A stretch of 64,000 bases of DNA from Zhouia amylolytica (GCF_900116365.1 NZ_FPAG01000005.1:248001-312000); one strand, 5' to 3'; shown: positions 34,265 to 43,853, counted from the stretch's first letter. A program made the numbers and translations. Notes: a model not told the origin generated them from the sequence alone.

Positions 34265-34319
34265 GGGATTGTTTTAGGATATTATAGGGATAATTTGGGG
34301 ATAACATGGGGATAACATA
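34265..34319. repeat. Tandem array with 11-bp period, five units
   Basis: Units without indels: GGGATTGTTTT (34265), AGGATATTATA (34276), GGGATAATTTG (34287), GGGATAACATG (34298) and GGGATAACATA (34309). The last two differ at one base. Core GGATAA and period are those of the array at 21768-21877. Confidence 0.78.
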
Positions 34320-34509
34320 AAGATTAGTACCTATGCTACCTGAAGAAAATAAGCATATTGAAGGATTGTGATCTTAAGAAATTACAAATTAAAAGACCGT
34401 TATAAAGTGTATTGGGAAACGAGAATTTAACCCTTGTAAATATGGCTGTTGCTAAGGATGATAGTATGGAGAATTAAAACTATGGGGGGCAAAGCGTTCG
34501 AAAACTAAA

Positions 34510-34534
34510 AAAGGTTGCTTTAGAGGCAACCTTT
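34510..34534. terminator. Terminator of the acetyltransferase-like gene
   Basis: AAAGGTTGC (34510-34518) pairs with GCAACCTTT (34526-34534), with A- and T-runs outside, so it works in both directions; it is 4 bases from the minus-strand stop. Confidence 0.82.
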
Positions 34535-34537
34535 TTT

Positions 34538-35656
34538 TTATAGATTTTTTCGATACGTTCTCCGCATGACAAAAACTTGAGGATTGAAATGTTTCCACAT
34601 GTTTCTGGCTGCCGCATTATCACTTAATTCCGGAGTTCGTATAAAATGATTAACTCCTTTTTCTGAGAATACTTTATAGAATTCATTAAATAATACAGCA
34701 GTAATGCCTTTGTTTTGATATTCAGGGTGAATACCAACCAGATAAAAGACAGCGCTTTTACTTTGCTTTTTCGCTTTTAGCAAGTGAATGAACCCAAAAG
34801 GGAACAATTTACCTTTAGTTTTTTGTAAAGCTTCAGCAAAACCAGGCATTACAATTCCAAAGGCTATTACGTTGTCGTCTTTGTCAACAACAAACTTTAT
34901 GTATTCAGGGTTGATAAAACTAATGTACTTCTTTTTGTAAAAGGCTATTTGTGCATCTGTAATGGATACAAAGGAAGATAAATTAGCATAGGCCTCATTG
35001 AAAAGGGCGAACATTTGATCTACATAAGGCATTAAATCCTTGGTTTTGGTAAAGTTCAAACCTTTTACACCATAACGTTTTTTAACTAACTCACTGCCTT
35101 TGGTGAAGTACTTCGGGTTCACATCATCAAGATAAAATTCACTCTCGTTATATTCTTTTTCTATAACATATCCTAATTGCTCGAGATGATCTTTATAATA
35201 CGGGAAATTGTACCAGGTTACCATGGTTCCTAAATGGTCAAAACCTTCGGTCATGACACCTACTTTGTCCATATTGGAAAAGCCCATAGGACCTTCGATA
35301 TAATCCAGGTGGTTTTTTTCTCCGAATGCCTCCACCTTTTTAAGAAGTGCTTTGGTTACTTCTACATCATCAATTACATCCCACCATCCAAAACGGACCT
35401 TTTTAATTCGTTGCTTTTCAACTTCGGTCCAGTTTATAATTGCAGCCATCCGGCCAACAGCTTTATTGTTTTTATAAGCTATATAGAAGTGGGCATCTGC
35501 CGTTTCAAAAACGGGATTTGTTTTTTTATTAAAGCTTTCCACCTCGTCGGTGATAATAGGTGGGACCCAGTTTTTAGAGTCTTTATATAGTTGAAAAGGA
35601 AATTTTACGAACTCGGTGAGTTCCTTTTTTGTAATAGCTTCTCTTACTTCAATCAT
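34538..35656 (-). CDS. GNAT-fold N-acyltransferase-like protein
   Basis: A 372-residue protein of a Bacteroidota family: FPFQLYKDSKNWVPPIITDE (20 residues) near the start, YIEGPMGFSNMDKVGVMTEG (20 residues) in the middle and YLVGIHPEYQNKGITAVLFN (20 residues), which resembles the acetyl-CoA-binding motif of GNAT enzymes, near residue 300. A second pattern at the C-terminus reads TPELSDNAAARNMWKHF. The length suggests two fused GNAT domains. The acceptor is unknown. It lies 8 bases after the beta-barrel gene on the same strand. Confidence 0.78.
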   Translation of the reverse strand: MIEVREAITKKELTEFVKFPFQLYKDSKNWVPPIITDEVESFNKKTNPVFETADAHFYIAYKNNKAVGRMAAIINWTEVEKQRIKKVRFGWWDVIDDVEVTKALLKKVEAFGEKNHLDYIEGPMGFSNMDKVGVMTEGFDHLGTMVTWYNFPYYKDHLEQLGYVIEKEYNESEFYLDDVNPKYFTKGSELVKKRYGVKGLNFTKTKDLMPYVDQMFALFNEAYANLSSFVSITDAQIAFYKKKYISFINPEYIKFVVDKDDNVIAFGIVMPGFAEALQKTKGKLFPFGFIHLLKAKKQSKSAVFYLVGIHPEYQNKGITAVLFNEFYKVFSEKGVNHFIRTPELSDNAAARNMWKHFNPQVFVMRRTYRKNL

Positions 35657-35664
35657 TGCGTAGT

Positions 35665-36636
35665 TTAATTGTCTAAACCTTTGAAAGAATTATTCTTTCT
35701 TTGTCGTTTTTTTTGTTTTCTCAAAGCCTTTTTTTCTTGTTTGGAAACGTTATCGACTTTTTTAAATTCATCTTCATGATAGTCCAGACGATAAGAAATT
35801 CCCATTCCTGCCAAAAATCTGGAAGGTGTGTCTTTCGTGTTCAGCCCTATAGAAAAATCAAGTTGAAGATCCTTGTTAATTAGCGTGGCTCCCCCCAACC
35901 TGAAAAGGCCATCTCCATAAGCATCACTTTTAAAGCCTTGATGTTCTGCAAAAATAGAATATTTAGGGTTTTTTAAGGTATGAGTTAAGGTAATAATGTA
36001 ACTAAACATCGGATCATCTTCGGTGAACTTGTCGTAGATTAGGTTTGAAACCAATACCCAGTTCCAGCTTATATGATTTTGGGTAGCGAGCATTACCTTA
36101 GGGCTTACCGTAGATTCAGCAGGGTAATATGGGTTATCCCCAAAATTCATGTTCATACCGGCATATAAGGCCACTGCAGGAATTAAGTCACTCCACTGAG
36201 GTCTGTTATTAGCTCGCCAACTGTATAAGTTAGGTTTGTTTGTTTCCGGATTTTTAAAGGGGTCAAAAACCAGGAATTTAAGGCCGACTGTGTTTTGTGT
36301 AAAATCCGTCCTACTGTATTTATACGCAGGACTCGTAGAGTTGTCAGTGATATTTTGATTGGTGAAAGTACCATTCCAAATTATTTCGAGTTGTTCGAAA
36401 AGAAATCCATAGCGAACAGCAAATTCGCCACTTTTTAAATTTGAACTGGTTCTCAACAGGTCGTGTTCTCTTTTTTCAAATAAAAATCCGGCTTCTCCCT
36501 GAATTACATTTTTACCAACCGAAAATGCACTTACGGAATTACCCGGTCTGTTGGAATTTATTACTTCGGTATATTGGGCTTTAGCACTTATAGTGAATAA
36601 CAGAAAAAAACATGTCAGGTAGGTTAAATTTTTCAT
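35665..36636 (-). CDS. Outer-membrane beta-barrel, Phenol_MetA_deg/transporter-like family
   Basis: A 323-residue exported protein with a signal peptide (to ~residue 20, TISAKAQ). It shows alternating beta-strand segments (GEAGFLFEKREHDLL, GEFAVRYGFLFEQLEIIWNG, 20 residues) and ends SRFLAGMGISYRLDY, typical of the small barrels annotated as putative MetA-pathway transporters in Bacteroidota. After the barrel comes a short Lys/Arg-rich tail (KQEKKALRKQKKRQRKN), unusual for a barrel terminus. Function unknown. Probably co-transcribed with the acetyltransferase-like gene. Confidence 0.8.
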   Translation of the reverse strand: MKNLTYLTCFFLLFTISAKAQYTEVINSNRPGNSVSAFSVGKNVIQGEAGFLFEKREHDLLRTSSNLKSGEFAVRYGFLFEQLEIIWNGTFTNQNITDNSTSPAYKYSRTDFTQNTVGLKFLVFDPFKNPETNKPNLYSWRANNRPQWSDLIPAVALYAGMNMNFGDNPYYPAESTVSPKVMLATQNHISWNWVLVSNLIYDKFTEDDPMFSYIITLTHTLKNPKYSIFAEHQGFKSDAYGDGLFRLGGATLINKDLQLDFSIGLNTKDTPSRFLAGMGISYRLDYHEDEFKKVDNVSKQEKKALRKQKKRQRKNNSFKGLDN

Positions 36637-36770
36637 TTTTTGGGTTTTTGATCTTTAGAATTTCCTATTCTGTTAACCCAAATATATACGATTTTATTAT
36701 TTTTTTAAGTTACTATTTCTGTTTTTACGGTTATTAGATTGTATTTTTGATGGTTAAAAAGAAATAATAA

Positions 36771-37058
36771 ATGGATGTTTTAATTGTTTTATTAACTATA
36801 CTATTGATATACTTCGGTTTAAAAGTATTGGGCAGAGTATTAGCCCCATTCTTGCTGAAATACATATCAAAAAAGATGGAGAAGAAGTTTAGGGAGGGAT
36901 TTGGTCAATATCAACAGCAGGCAACATATAAAAATGAACAGTATCAGACGAAAGAAGGTGAGACTGTAATCGATAAAAAGCCAACCAGAAATAAAAAAAA
37001 TACCTCGAAATCTTCTAAAAAAGTTGGAGAATATATAGATTTCGAAGAATTAGACTAA
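36771..37058 (+). CDS. DUF4834 family small membrane protein
   Basis: A 95-residue protein with one N-terminal membrane helix (VLIVLLTILLIYFGLKVLG) followed by a charged cytoplasmic tail (KYISKKMEKKFREGFGQYQQ, 20 residues) and an acidic end YIDFEELD. This is the DUF4834 pattern found upstream of YfhO-like genes in Flavobacteriia. Function unknown. It starts the surface-polysaccharide operon, with yfhO 13 bases downstream. Confidence 0.85.
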   Translation: MDVLIVLLTILLIYFGLKVLGRVLAPFLLKYISKKMEKKFREGFGQYQQQATYKNEQYQTKEGETVIDKKPTRNKKNTSKSSKKVGEYIDFEELD

Positions 37059-37071
37059 CCAAATCAATTAT

Positions 37072-39519
37072 ATGAACTTTAGCTTTAAAAAGTTAGTACC
37101 TCACATTGTAGTATTTGTTTTATTTATTGCAGCTTCTTTGGCATACTTCTCCCCGGTACTTCAAGGGAAAAAGATTTTTCAAAGTGATATTGTCCAGTAT
37201 ACTGGAATGGCCAAAGAGCAAAATGACTTCCGAAAAGTAAAGGGCGAAGAACCTTATTGGACCAACAGTGCATTCGGAGGAATGCCTACGTATCAATTAG
37301 GAGCTAATTATCCGCATAACTATGTGAAAAAATTAGATAAAACCATTCGCTTTTTACCACGACCGGCAGATTATTTATTTCTGTATTTTATTGGGTTTTA
37401 TATACTGCTTTTGGTGCTCAGGATTGATTGGAAATTAGCATTTATAGGTTCCTTGGCTTTTGGCTTTTCAACATATCTTATAATTATTCTGGGGGTAGGA
37501 CATAATGCTAAGGCTCATGCCATTGGATATTTTCCTTTGGTTCTTGCCGGAATCGTATTAAGTTTCAGGCGGCAATATATTTGGGGTTTCTTATTAACTG
37601 CCATAGCAATGGCGCTGGAAATTAATGCCAACCACTTTCAGATGACCTATTATTTGATGTTGCTGGTTGTGGTTCTAGGAGTCGTATATTTATTAGATGC
37701 TTATAAAAAGAAGGAGTTACCACATTTTTTTAAAACTGTAGGATTGTTGTTCTGTGCTGTTATTCTTGGGGTAGTAACCAATGCCACCAATATAATGGCC
37801 ACCAAACAATATGCAGATTGGAGTACCCGTGGGACAAGTGAATTGACAATAAATCCAGACGGTAGTCCAAAAGAAAATTCAGATGGTTTAAGTTACGATT
37901 ATATAACCGAATACAGTTATGGAAAAGCGGAATCCTTAAATTTGTTCGCTTCCAGGCTTTTTGGTGGCGGTAACAGTGAAGCGCTTGGTGAGGATTCCAA
38001 TACGTACCAATACCTTGTAAACAAGGGAGTGCCGCGAGATCAGGCTAAAAGTTTTACTTCCGGCCTTCCTACCTATTGGGGAGATCAACCCATAGTAGCA
38101 GCACCCGCTTACATTGGGGCCGTGGTGGTATTCTTATTTGTTTTAGCACTGTTTTTGGTACAAGGTCGTCTTAAATGGTGGCTGGTTGGAGGAACCATAC
38201 TTTCCTTATTACTTTCCTGGGGTAAGAACTTTAGCATTCTTACCGATTTGATGATTGATTATATGCCAATGTATGATAAGTTTAGAGCTGTATCTTCCAT
38301 TCAGGTAATTCTCGAACTATGTATTCCTGTATTGGGGATCGTCGGATTGAGTCGTATGTTCTCACCGGAGGTAGACCATAAACAAAAGTTAGATGCCTTA
38401 AAAAAGGCGGGAGCAATTATCGGAGGTTTGATTGTCGTACTGTTTATTGGTAAAGGGTTCTTTAGTTTTGATGCGTTGAACGATGCATATTATTCGCAAC
38501 AGTTTTCACAAATGGGTCTTCCGGAATTAATGGACTTTCTAAAGGAGGACAGAAAAGCAATGTATTCGAGCGATTTATTGCGTAGTTTCGGATTTGTACT
38601 AGTCATAGCAATTGTATTGTATGCTTATTTAAAGAATAAGCTTAAGGTAACCTATGCTTATGTCGCAATTGGATTGTTGTTGATTTTCGATTTGGTAGGG
38701 GTTGATAAGCGCTATGTAAATAAGGATGATTTTGTTTCAGCAAGAAAATTAGAAAAGCCATTTCAGCCAAATGGAGCGGATGTAGAGATATTAAAAGATA
38801 CGACTCATTTTAGGGTGTTTGATCCAAGTGAAGGATTAAATGGGGCTAGAACATCTTATTTTCATAATTCTGTTGGGGGCTATCATGCAGCTAAACCCGG
38901 CCGTCTTCAGGAGCTTTTTGAATATCAGATTTCCAAGAATAATATAGGGGCTTTGAATATGTTGAATGTCAAGTATATTATTCAACAAAATGATAAAGGT
39001 TTATATCCGGCACGTAATCCATATGCAAATGGTAATGCATGGTTTGTAGAAACACTTAAAACGGTTCAAAATGCAGACCAGGAAATGCAAGCTCTTGATA
39101 GTCTGAATTTCAAATCGGAGGCAGTAGTAGACGTTTCAAAGTTTGGAAATTTAATTAGTGGAAAAACCTTCGAAGTTGATTCTTTGGCAAACATATCCTT
39201 GAAAAAGTACGAGCCAAATCATTTGGTGTATCGCTCAAATAATAATAATGACGGCCTGGCCGTTTTCTCAGAAATGTACTATCCACACGGATGGCAAGTT
39301 AGTATCGATGGAAAAAAAGCGGAAAGTTTTAGAGTCAATTATGTGCTGAGAGCATTAAATATTCCAGCTGGAAAACATACAATTGAGTTTAAGTTTCAGC
39401 CAGAAGTAATACAAACAGGTAGTGCTATTGCATTAACGGGTTCTTTGATTCTGGTTTTAATCCTGTTCGGGGGTATTGGCTATACGATCAAAGAGAAACG
39501 AAGTATGAAACCCGAATGA
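37072..39519 (+). CDS. YfhO family membrane protein (GT-C-like)
   Basis: An 815-residue protein with about 12 membrane helices in the first ~500 residues and a soluble C-terminal part (HFRVFDPSEGLNGARTSYFH, 20 residues; ALNMLNVKYIIQQNDKG), then a final helix. The early loop FQSDIVQYTGMAKEQNDFRK (20 residues) matches the acidic donor-site loop of GT-C glycosyltransferases. YfhO of Gram-positive bacteria glycosylates lipoteichoic acid; here a surface glycan or lipid is more likely. Its stop overlaps the glycosyltransferase start by 4 bases (ATGA). Confidence 0.9.
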   Translation: MNFSFKKLVPHIVVFVLFIAASLAYFSPVLQGKKIFQSDIVQYTGMAKEQNDFRKVKGEEPYWTNSAFGGMPTYQLGANYPHNYVKKLDKTIRFLPRPADYLFLYFIGFYILLLVLRIDWKLAFIGSLAFGFSTYLIIILGVGHNAKAHAIGYFPLVLAGIVLSFRRQYIWGFLLTAIAMALEINANHFQMTYYLMLLVVVLGVVYLLDAYKKKELPHFFKTVGLLFCAVILGVVTNATNIMATKQYADWSTRGTSELTINPDGSPKENSDGLSYDYITEYSYGKAESLNLFASRLFGGGNSEALGEDSNTYQYLVNKGVPRDQAKSFTSGLPTYWGDQPIVAAPAYIGAVVVFLFVLALFLVQGRLKWWLVGGTILSLLLSWGKNFSILTDLMIDYMPMYDKFRAVSSIQVILELCIPVLGIVGLSRMFSPEVDHKQKLDALKKAGAIIGGLIVVLFIGKGFFSFDALNDAYYSQQFSQMGLPELMDFLKEDRKAMYSSDLLRSFGFVLVIAIVLYAYLKNKLKVTYAYVAIGLLLIFDLVGVDKRYVNKDDFVSARKLEKPFQPNGADVEILKDTTHFRVFDPSEGLNGARTSYFHNSVGGYHAAKPGRLQELFEYQISKNNIGALNMLNVKYIIQQNDKGLYPARNPYANGNAWFVETLKTVQNADQEMQALDSLNFKSEAVVDVSKFGNLISGKTFEVDSLANISLKKYEPNHLVYRSNNNNDGLAVFSEMYYPHGWQVSIDGKKAESFRVNYVLRALNIPAGKHTIEFKFQPEVIQTGSAIALTGSLILVLILFGGIGYTIKEKRSMKPE

Positions 39520-40796
39520 AAAAAGTCCTTATCATAACATATTACTGGCCACCTGCAGGTGGACCCGGAGTTCAGCGATGGCTGAAGTTTGTTAAGTATT
39601 TAAGGAGTTTTGATATTGATCCGATAGTATACATTCCAGAGAATCCAAACTATCCTGTGAAAGACCCTGCTTTTTTAAAAGAAGTGCCTGAAGATATTAC
39701 GATCATCAAGCAACCGATTTTTGAGCCTTATGGGGTGGCTTCGGTATTCTCTAAAAAGAAAACCAATCAAATCAGTAAAGGCGTAATCTCTTCGGGAAGT
39801 CAATCATTTATTGAGAAAATGATGTTGTGGATAAGGGGTAACCTCTTTATACCGGATGCTCGCAAATTCTGGATTAATCCTTCGGTTACCTATTTGTCTC
39901 GATACCTTGAAGAGAATAATATCGATACTATTATTACCACGGGTCCGCCGCATAGCTTGCACCTTATAGGTTTGAAGTTAAAGCGGCAATCAGGTATTAA
40001 GTGGATCGCTGACTTTCGGGATCCATGGACTACCATTGGGTATCACAAAGAACTAAAATTAACAAAAAATGCTGCGGAGAGGCATAAAGAGCTGGAGCAT
40101 CAAGTGCTTAATACTGCCGATCAAATAACGGTTACGAGTTATACAACCAAAAAGGAGTTTGAGGAACTCACAGCACAACCTATAGAAGTTATAACCAACG
40201 GATATGATGTTAGTTATTTTGAAAGTGTTACACCAGATGAGGGGTTTACCTTAGCACACATCGGATCCTTGTTGTCCGGAAGAAACCCCTTAGTTCTATG
40301 GGAAGTACTATCGGAATTAAAAAAAGAAAGTGAGTCGTTTGCTAAAGATTTAAAAATTAATTTAGTAGGGGTGGTGAGTGATGTTGTTGTTCAAAGTTTA
40401 AAAGATTATGGTTTGGAGGCTTCATTAAGCTTACAGGCGTATGTGACTCATGATGAGGCTTTGAAGATGCAAAGAGCTTCACAGCTGTTATTGTTAATTG
40501 AAATAGATGCAAAGGAAACTCAGTGTATAATACCGGGTAAGTTATTTGAATATATGGCTGCAGAACGTCCGATATTGGCCATTGGCCCGGATCAATGGGA
40601 CGCTGCTAAAATTGTTCGTGAAACTAATACAGGAAAAACCTTTGTGTATGATGATAAAACAAGATTGAAAACGGCAATTCTGGAATATTATCAGGCCTAT
40701 AAAAAAGCATCTCTTAAAGTTCACCCTATTGGCCTTCAAAAGTATAGCAGGAAGGCTTTAACGGAACATTTAAGTAATGTAATTAAACAGTTGTAA
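39516..40796 (+). CDS. Glycosyltransferase, GT4-like
   Basis: A 426-residue GT-B protein: ITYYWPPAGGPGVQRWLKFV (20 residues) at the N-terminus is typical of a Bacteroidota GT4 subgroup; WIADFRDPWTTIGYHKEL follows, and the C-terminal nucleotide-sugar region has IPGKLFEYMAAERPILAIGP (20 residues) with the E of the EX7E pattern. It transfers a sugar from a nucleotide donor. Between YfhO and a flippase it fits synthesis of a surface polysaccharide or exported glycolipid; donor and acceptor are unknown. Confidence 0.92.
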   Translation: MKKVLIITYYWPPAGGPGVQRWLKFVKYLRSFDIDPIVYIPENPNYPVKDPAFLKEVPEDITIIKQPIFEPYGVASVFSKKKTNQISKGVISSGSQSFIEKMMLWIRGNLFIPDARKFWINPSVTYLSRYLEENNIDTIITTGPPHSLHLIGLKLKRQSGIKWIADFRDPWTTIGYHKELKLTKNAAERHKELEHQVLNTADQITVTSYTTKKEFEELTAQPIEVITNGYDVSYFESVTPDEGFTLAHIGSLLSGRNPLVLWEVLSELKKESESFAKDLKINLVGVVSDVVVQSLKDYGLEASLSLQAYVTHDEALKMQRASQLLLLIEIDAKETQCIIPGKLFEYMAAERPILAIGPDQWDAAKIVRETNTGKTFVYDDKTRLKTAILEYYQAYKKASLKVHPIGLQKYSRKALTEHLSNVIKQL

Positions 40797-40809
40797 AGAA
40801 AATATAACA

Positions 40810-42276
40810 ATGGGAGTTGTAGTTAAACAGTCAGTTAAAAATACCATTTATACCTATATGGGATTTGGTATAGGTGCTGTGAATACCCTTTTTCTTTATA
40901 CTAATTTTTTGTCTGATGAGTATTATGGATTGGTAGGTTACATTCTTTCTGCTTCAAACATACTGATGCCACTGCTAACTTTTGGTGTTCAAAATACCTT
41001 GGTGAAATTTTACAGCTCCTATAAGGAAGACACCGAGCAAGGCAAGTTTACTTTTATGATGTTTATCCTTCCTTTACTCTTGATCGTTCCAGTTGGTATA
41101 CTAGGAACGATTGCTTACGAATCTATAGTTTCGTTTTTAGCGAGGAAAAATGCCATTGTTGGTGGTTATGTATGGGTAATCTATATTACGGCTATTGCCA
41201 TGGCTTATTTTGAAGTCTTCTTTGCCTGGACTAAAGTTCATATGAAATCTGTATATGGAAACTTTTTAAAAGAAGTATTTTTAAGAGTGGTTGTAATGGC
41301 ATTGCTAATGGCGGTTTTTATGAGTTGGTTAACACCAGATGAATTCATCATAGGTGTGATGCTTGCCTATATCCTAAGAATGTTATTGATGATGCTGAGT
41401 GCATTTAAGGTAAGTAAACCCAAATTTGTCCTGGCATTACCTCAAAACTCTAATAAGGTAATCAGGTATACGTCTTTAATTATTCTAGCCGGATCCATAG
41501 CGATGGTTTTGCTGGATGTAGATAAATTCATGATCGGACAATATGAAGCTATTGAGAATATTGCTTTCTATAACGTAGCTGTTTATATAGCAGCGGTTAT
41601 CGTAGTTCCTGCTCGTGCCATGCATCAAATCACCTATCCACTCACAGCACGTTTGTTAAATGAAAGGGACATGACTGCTTTAAAAGATTTGTATAAAAGA
41701 AGTTCGTTGAACCTCTTTATTATCGGTGGATTAATCTTATTGTTAATTGTTTTAAATGTAAATCAATTATATCAAATTATTCCGGATCAGTACAGTGGGG
41801 GTATATCGGTGGTCTTTTTTATAGCCGCGGCCAAGTTGTTTGAGTGTTTATTAGGAAATAATAATTCTATTCTGTTCAATAGTGATTATTACAGAATGGT
41901 GTTGTTTTTTGGGGTGTTTTTGGCGATTCTTACCGTTATTCTAAATATAATATTTATTCCGATGCTAGGAATTAACGGAGCGGCATTGGCTACATTGTTG
42001 GCCTTTTTGCTATATAGTATCGTAAAATTTTGGTTTGTGTATGCGAAACTTCATATACATCCATTTACGCTAAAAACTGCAGAGACAGCGATCGTGCTGC
42101 TAGTATTTATATTAGTATTTTATTTTTGGGATTTTTCGTTTCACCCCATCATTAATATTGTTTTAAAAGGGGCAATCGTTACGGTTGGTTATCTATTGGT
42201 AGTTTTAAAATTAAAGTTATCTGATGATATTATTGCTATGGTTGAGAGGGTGCTAAAATCAAAGGCCCGCAGCTAA
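40810..42276 (+). CDS. Oligosaccharide flippase (Wzx/MATE-like, polysaccharide biosynthesis C-terminal domain)
   Basis: A 488-residue membrane protein with about 14 helices. The start VKQSVKNTIYTYMGFGIGAV (20 residues) and IRYTSLIILAGSIAMVLLDV (20 residues), then DKFMIGQYEAIENIAFYNVA, match the Wzx-type polysaccharide flippases. It would move the lipid-linked glycan made by the preceding genes across the inner membrane. It closes the DUF4834/YfhO/glycosyltransferase operon and converges on the basic secreted protein gene. Confidence 0.9.
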   Translation: MGVVVKQSVKNTIYTYMGFGIGAVNTLFLYTNFLSDEYYGLVGYILSASNILMPLLTFGVQNTLVKFYSSYKEDTEQGKFTFMMFILPLLLIVPVGILGTIAYESIVSFLARKNAIVGGYVWVIYITAIAMAYFEVFFAWTKVHMKSVYGNFLKEVFLRVVVMALLMAVFMSWLTPDEFIIGVMLAYILRMLLMMLSAFKVSKPKFVLALPQNSNKVIRYTSLIILAGSIAMVLLDVDKFMIGQYEAIENIAFYNVAVYIAAVIVVPARAMHQITYPLTARLLNERDMTALKDLYKRSSLNLFIIGGLILLLIVLNVNQLYQIIPDQYSGGISVVFFIAAAKLFECLLGNNNSILFNSDYYRMVLFFGVFLAILTVILNIIFIPMLGINGAALATLLAFLLYSIVKFWFVYAKLHIHPFTLKTAETAIVLLVFILVFYFWDFSFHPIINIVLKGAIVTVGYLLVVLKLKLSDDIIAMVERVLKSKARS

Positions 42277-42293
42277 ATGAATAACTGCGAGCC
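42264..42293. terminator. Terminator at the end of the flippase gene
   Basis: GGCCCGCAG (42264-42272) pairs with CTGCGAGCC (42285-42293), 8 of 9 positions, spanning the flippase stop codon. It has no good T-run, so the call is modest. Confidence 0.45.
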
Positions 42294-42331
42294 CTCTCGT
42301 AATCTAACCAAACCATTATTATACTTAATCC

Positions 42332-43504
42332 TTAAATATTATTTCCTCTCCCTCTTGAATTTCCTCGTGTATTTCTTGAAGAGCTGGCTTTTCTGGTACT
42401 ACCGGAAGCTTTTTTGTTATAAGTTCTGGAAGACCTGTTTGTGCTATACTTTTGAGTCGGTTTAGAACGTTTTACTGATCTTGAAGCCGTATTTGATTTT
42501 CTTTGTTCATATGGCCTTTTTGCGACATTGCTACTTCGCTTTTTATCTGATGATCTTGAATAAGACTTTTTCTTTGGGGTACTATTTCTATTTGAATTAT
42601 ATACACGGGTATTTGAGGTTTTGTTAGGACTCACTTTTCTCGTGTTGTTATATCTTCTGTTGGTAGCAACATCAGATTTGCTACGGTTGTTAGAAGCCCT
42701 GCTGTAGTCTCTATTTCTATCAGGAGCATTTCGGTTAACCGAACGCGTATTGCTTCTTCGGGTTTCTGTATTTAAACTACGATTTCTAACATTTCTAACC
42801 GTTGCATCATCTCTTCTTGTCTTTACACGTCTGTCATTCCTGTAAACTTTGTTTCTACCATTGTTATTCTTATAGTGATAGGTTCTTCCTACTGTAGCAT
42901 AAGATCTTCTGTAATTGTTTCTATAAGGTCTGTAATACGTATATCTTACAGGTTCATAGTATCTTCTGTAAGGCTTATAGCTTACATAGCAATATGAAGG
43001 TCTTGGTCTCACAAAATATCGGTGATACGGTCTGTAAATATATCTTCTGTTATAAACATTGATATAACCACTATATCTGATAAAAACACCATGAGGATTA
43101 TAGTATGCGTATAGTCCACCAATTCTGTAGATACGATTATTTCGATAAAACACATCGATATTTCCTATTCTTGATACACGCCCATAGAAATCATAGTAAA
43201 CGGGTGTGTTAAGTACTTGTATTACAGCGCCATAATCATCGTATTGTACATAACGATCATATCCATATCCAGAATTAAAACTGATGTTTACATTTCGTGT
43301 ATTAACATTCACTCCAATATAATTAGGGTTGTCAATAAAGAAATCAAATTCACCATTCGGATACACAGAGAAGGTAATTCCATCTTCTACAAATATAAAT
43401 TGATCACCGTATCCATATCCGTTAATAGCCGTCGAATTAGTTTTTGCGTTTATAGCAAGGGGACTGGCTAAAACCATAACTAGTAATATTGCTAATTTTT
43501 TCAT
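42332..43504 (-). CDS. Secreted Tyr/Arg-rich protein with a very basic low-complexity tail
   Basis: About 390 residues from the ATG at 43504 (MKKLAILLVMVLASPLAINA, 20 residues), a clean signal peptide; another ATG eight codons upstream is possible. Residues ~25-150 form a Tyr/Asn-rich beta region (ITFSVYPNGEFDFFIDNPNY, 20 residues; GRVSRIGNIDVFYRNNRIYR, 20 residues). From ~170 to the end the sequence is dominated by Arg, Asn, Ser, Tyr and Lys without hydrophobic core. No enzyme motif is seen. It may bind polyanions such as extracellular DNA or polysaccharide; this is inference from composition. Confidence 0.85.
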   Translation of the reverse strand: MKKLAILLVMVLASPLAINAKTNSTAINGYGYGDQFIFVEDGITFSVYPNGEFDFFIDNPNYIGVNVNTRNVNISFNSGYGYDRYVQYDDYGAVIQVLNTPVYYDFYGRVSRIGNIDVFYRNNRIYRIGGLYAYYNPHGVFIRYSGYINVYNRRYIYRPYHRYFVRPRPSYCYVSYKPYRRYYEPVRYTYYRPYRNNYRRSYATVGRTYHYKNNNGRNKVYRNDRRVKTRRDDATVRNVRNRSLNTETRRSNTRSVNRNAPDRNRDYSRASNNRSKSDVATNRRYNNTRKVSPNKTSNTRVYNSNRNSTPKKKSYSRSSDKKRSSNVAKRPYEQRKSNTASRSVKRSKPTQKYSTNRSSRTYNKKASGSTRKASSSRNTRGNSRGRGNNI

Positions 43505-43644
43505 GACTAAAGATTTTTTGTTAAACATTTATTTTTCGACTGGCTAGTCATTGTCAAACGTTACAAGCACCGTGCCAAAATATTATTAAAATGTTTTTAA
43601 GTATTTAACCTGCTGTTATCCAGGTGTTTATTTTTTTAGATAAA

Positions 43645-43678
43645 GAAACCTCTCAAATACTAATAAATGAGAGGTTTC
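43645..43678. terminator. Strong hairpin without an adjacent gene
   Basis: GAAACCTCTCA (43645-43655) pairs perfectly with TGAGAGGTTTC (43668-43678), with a 12-base A+T-rich loop. On the minus strand it could end transcripts read towards the basic secreted protein; no T-run follows directly. It may instead terminate an unrecognised small transcript. Confidence 0.45.
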
Positions 43679-43853
43679 CAACTAACCAACCAAAAAACTA
43701 ATCTGTTATTACGGATTAGTTCCACCATCTTTAGTTCAAAGGTTATGCCAAAGTGATATAATCAGAATAAAGCTGATCCCGGCAATAACTTAAAACAGCA
43801 CAATAGTATTAGTTAATGCATTTATATGATAAATAACTCTCCATTTCACTCTA

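Larger units (their letters stand above)
34051..34537. other. 487-base gap between convergent genes, with repeat array
   Basis: No gene is visible. Terminators stand at both edges (34078-34110 and 34510-34534), and between them is an 11-bp-period tandem array (34265-34319). The remaining sequence is A+T-rich without recognisable signals. Confidence 0.7.

Noticed and set aside
42277-42465. Short plus-strand frame after the flippase gene
   Set aside because: It lies antisense to the end of the basic secreted protein gene and has a composition expected of a reverse-strand shadow.
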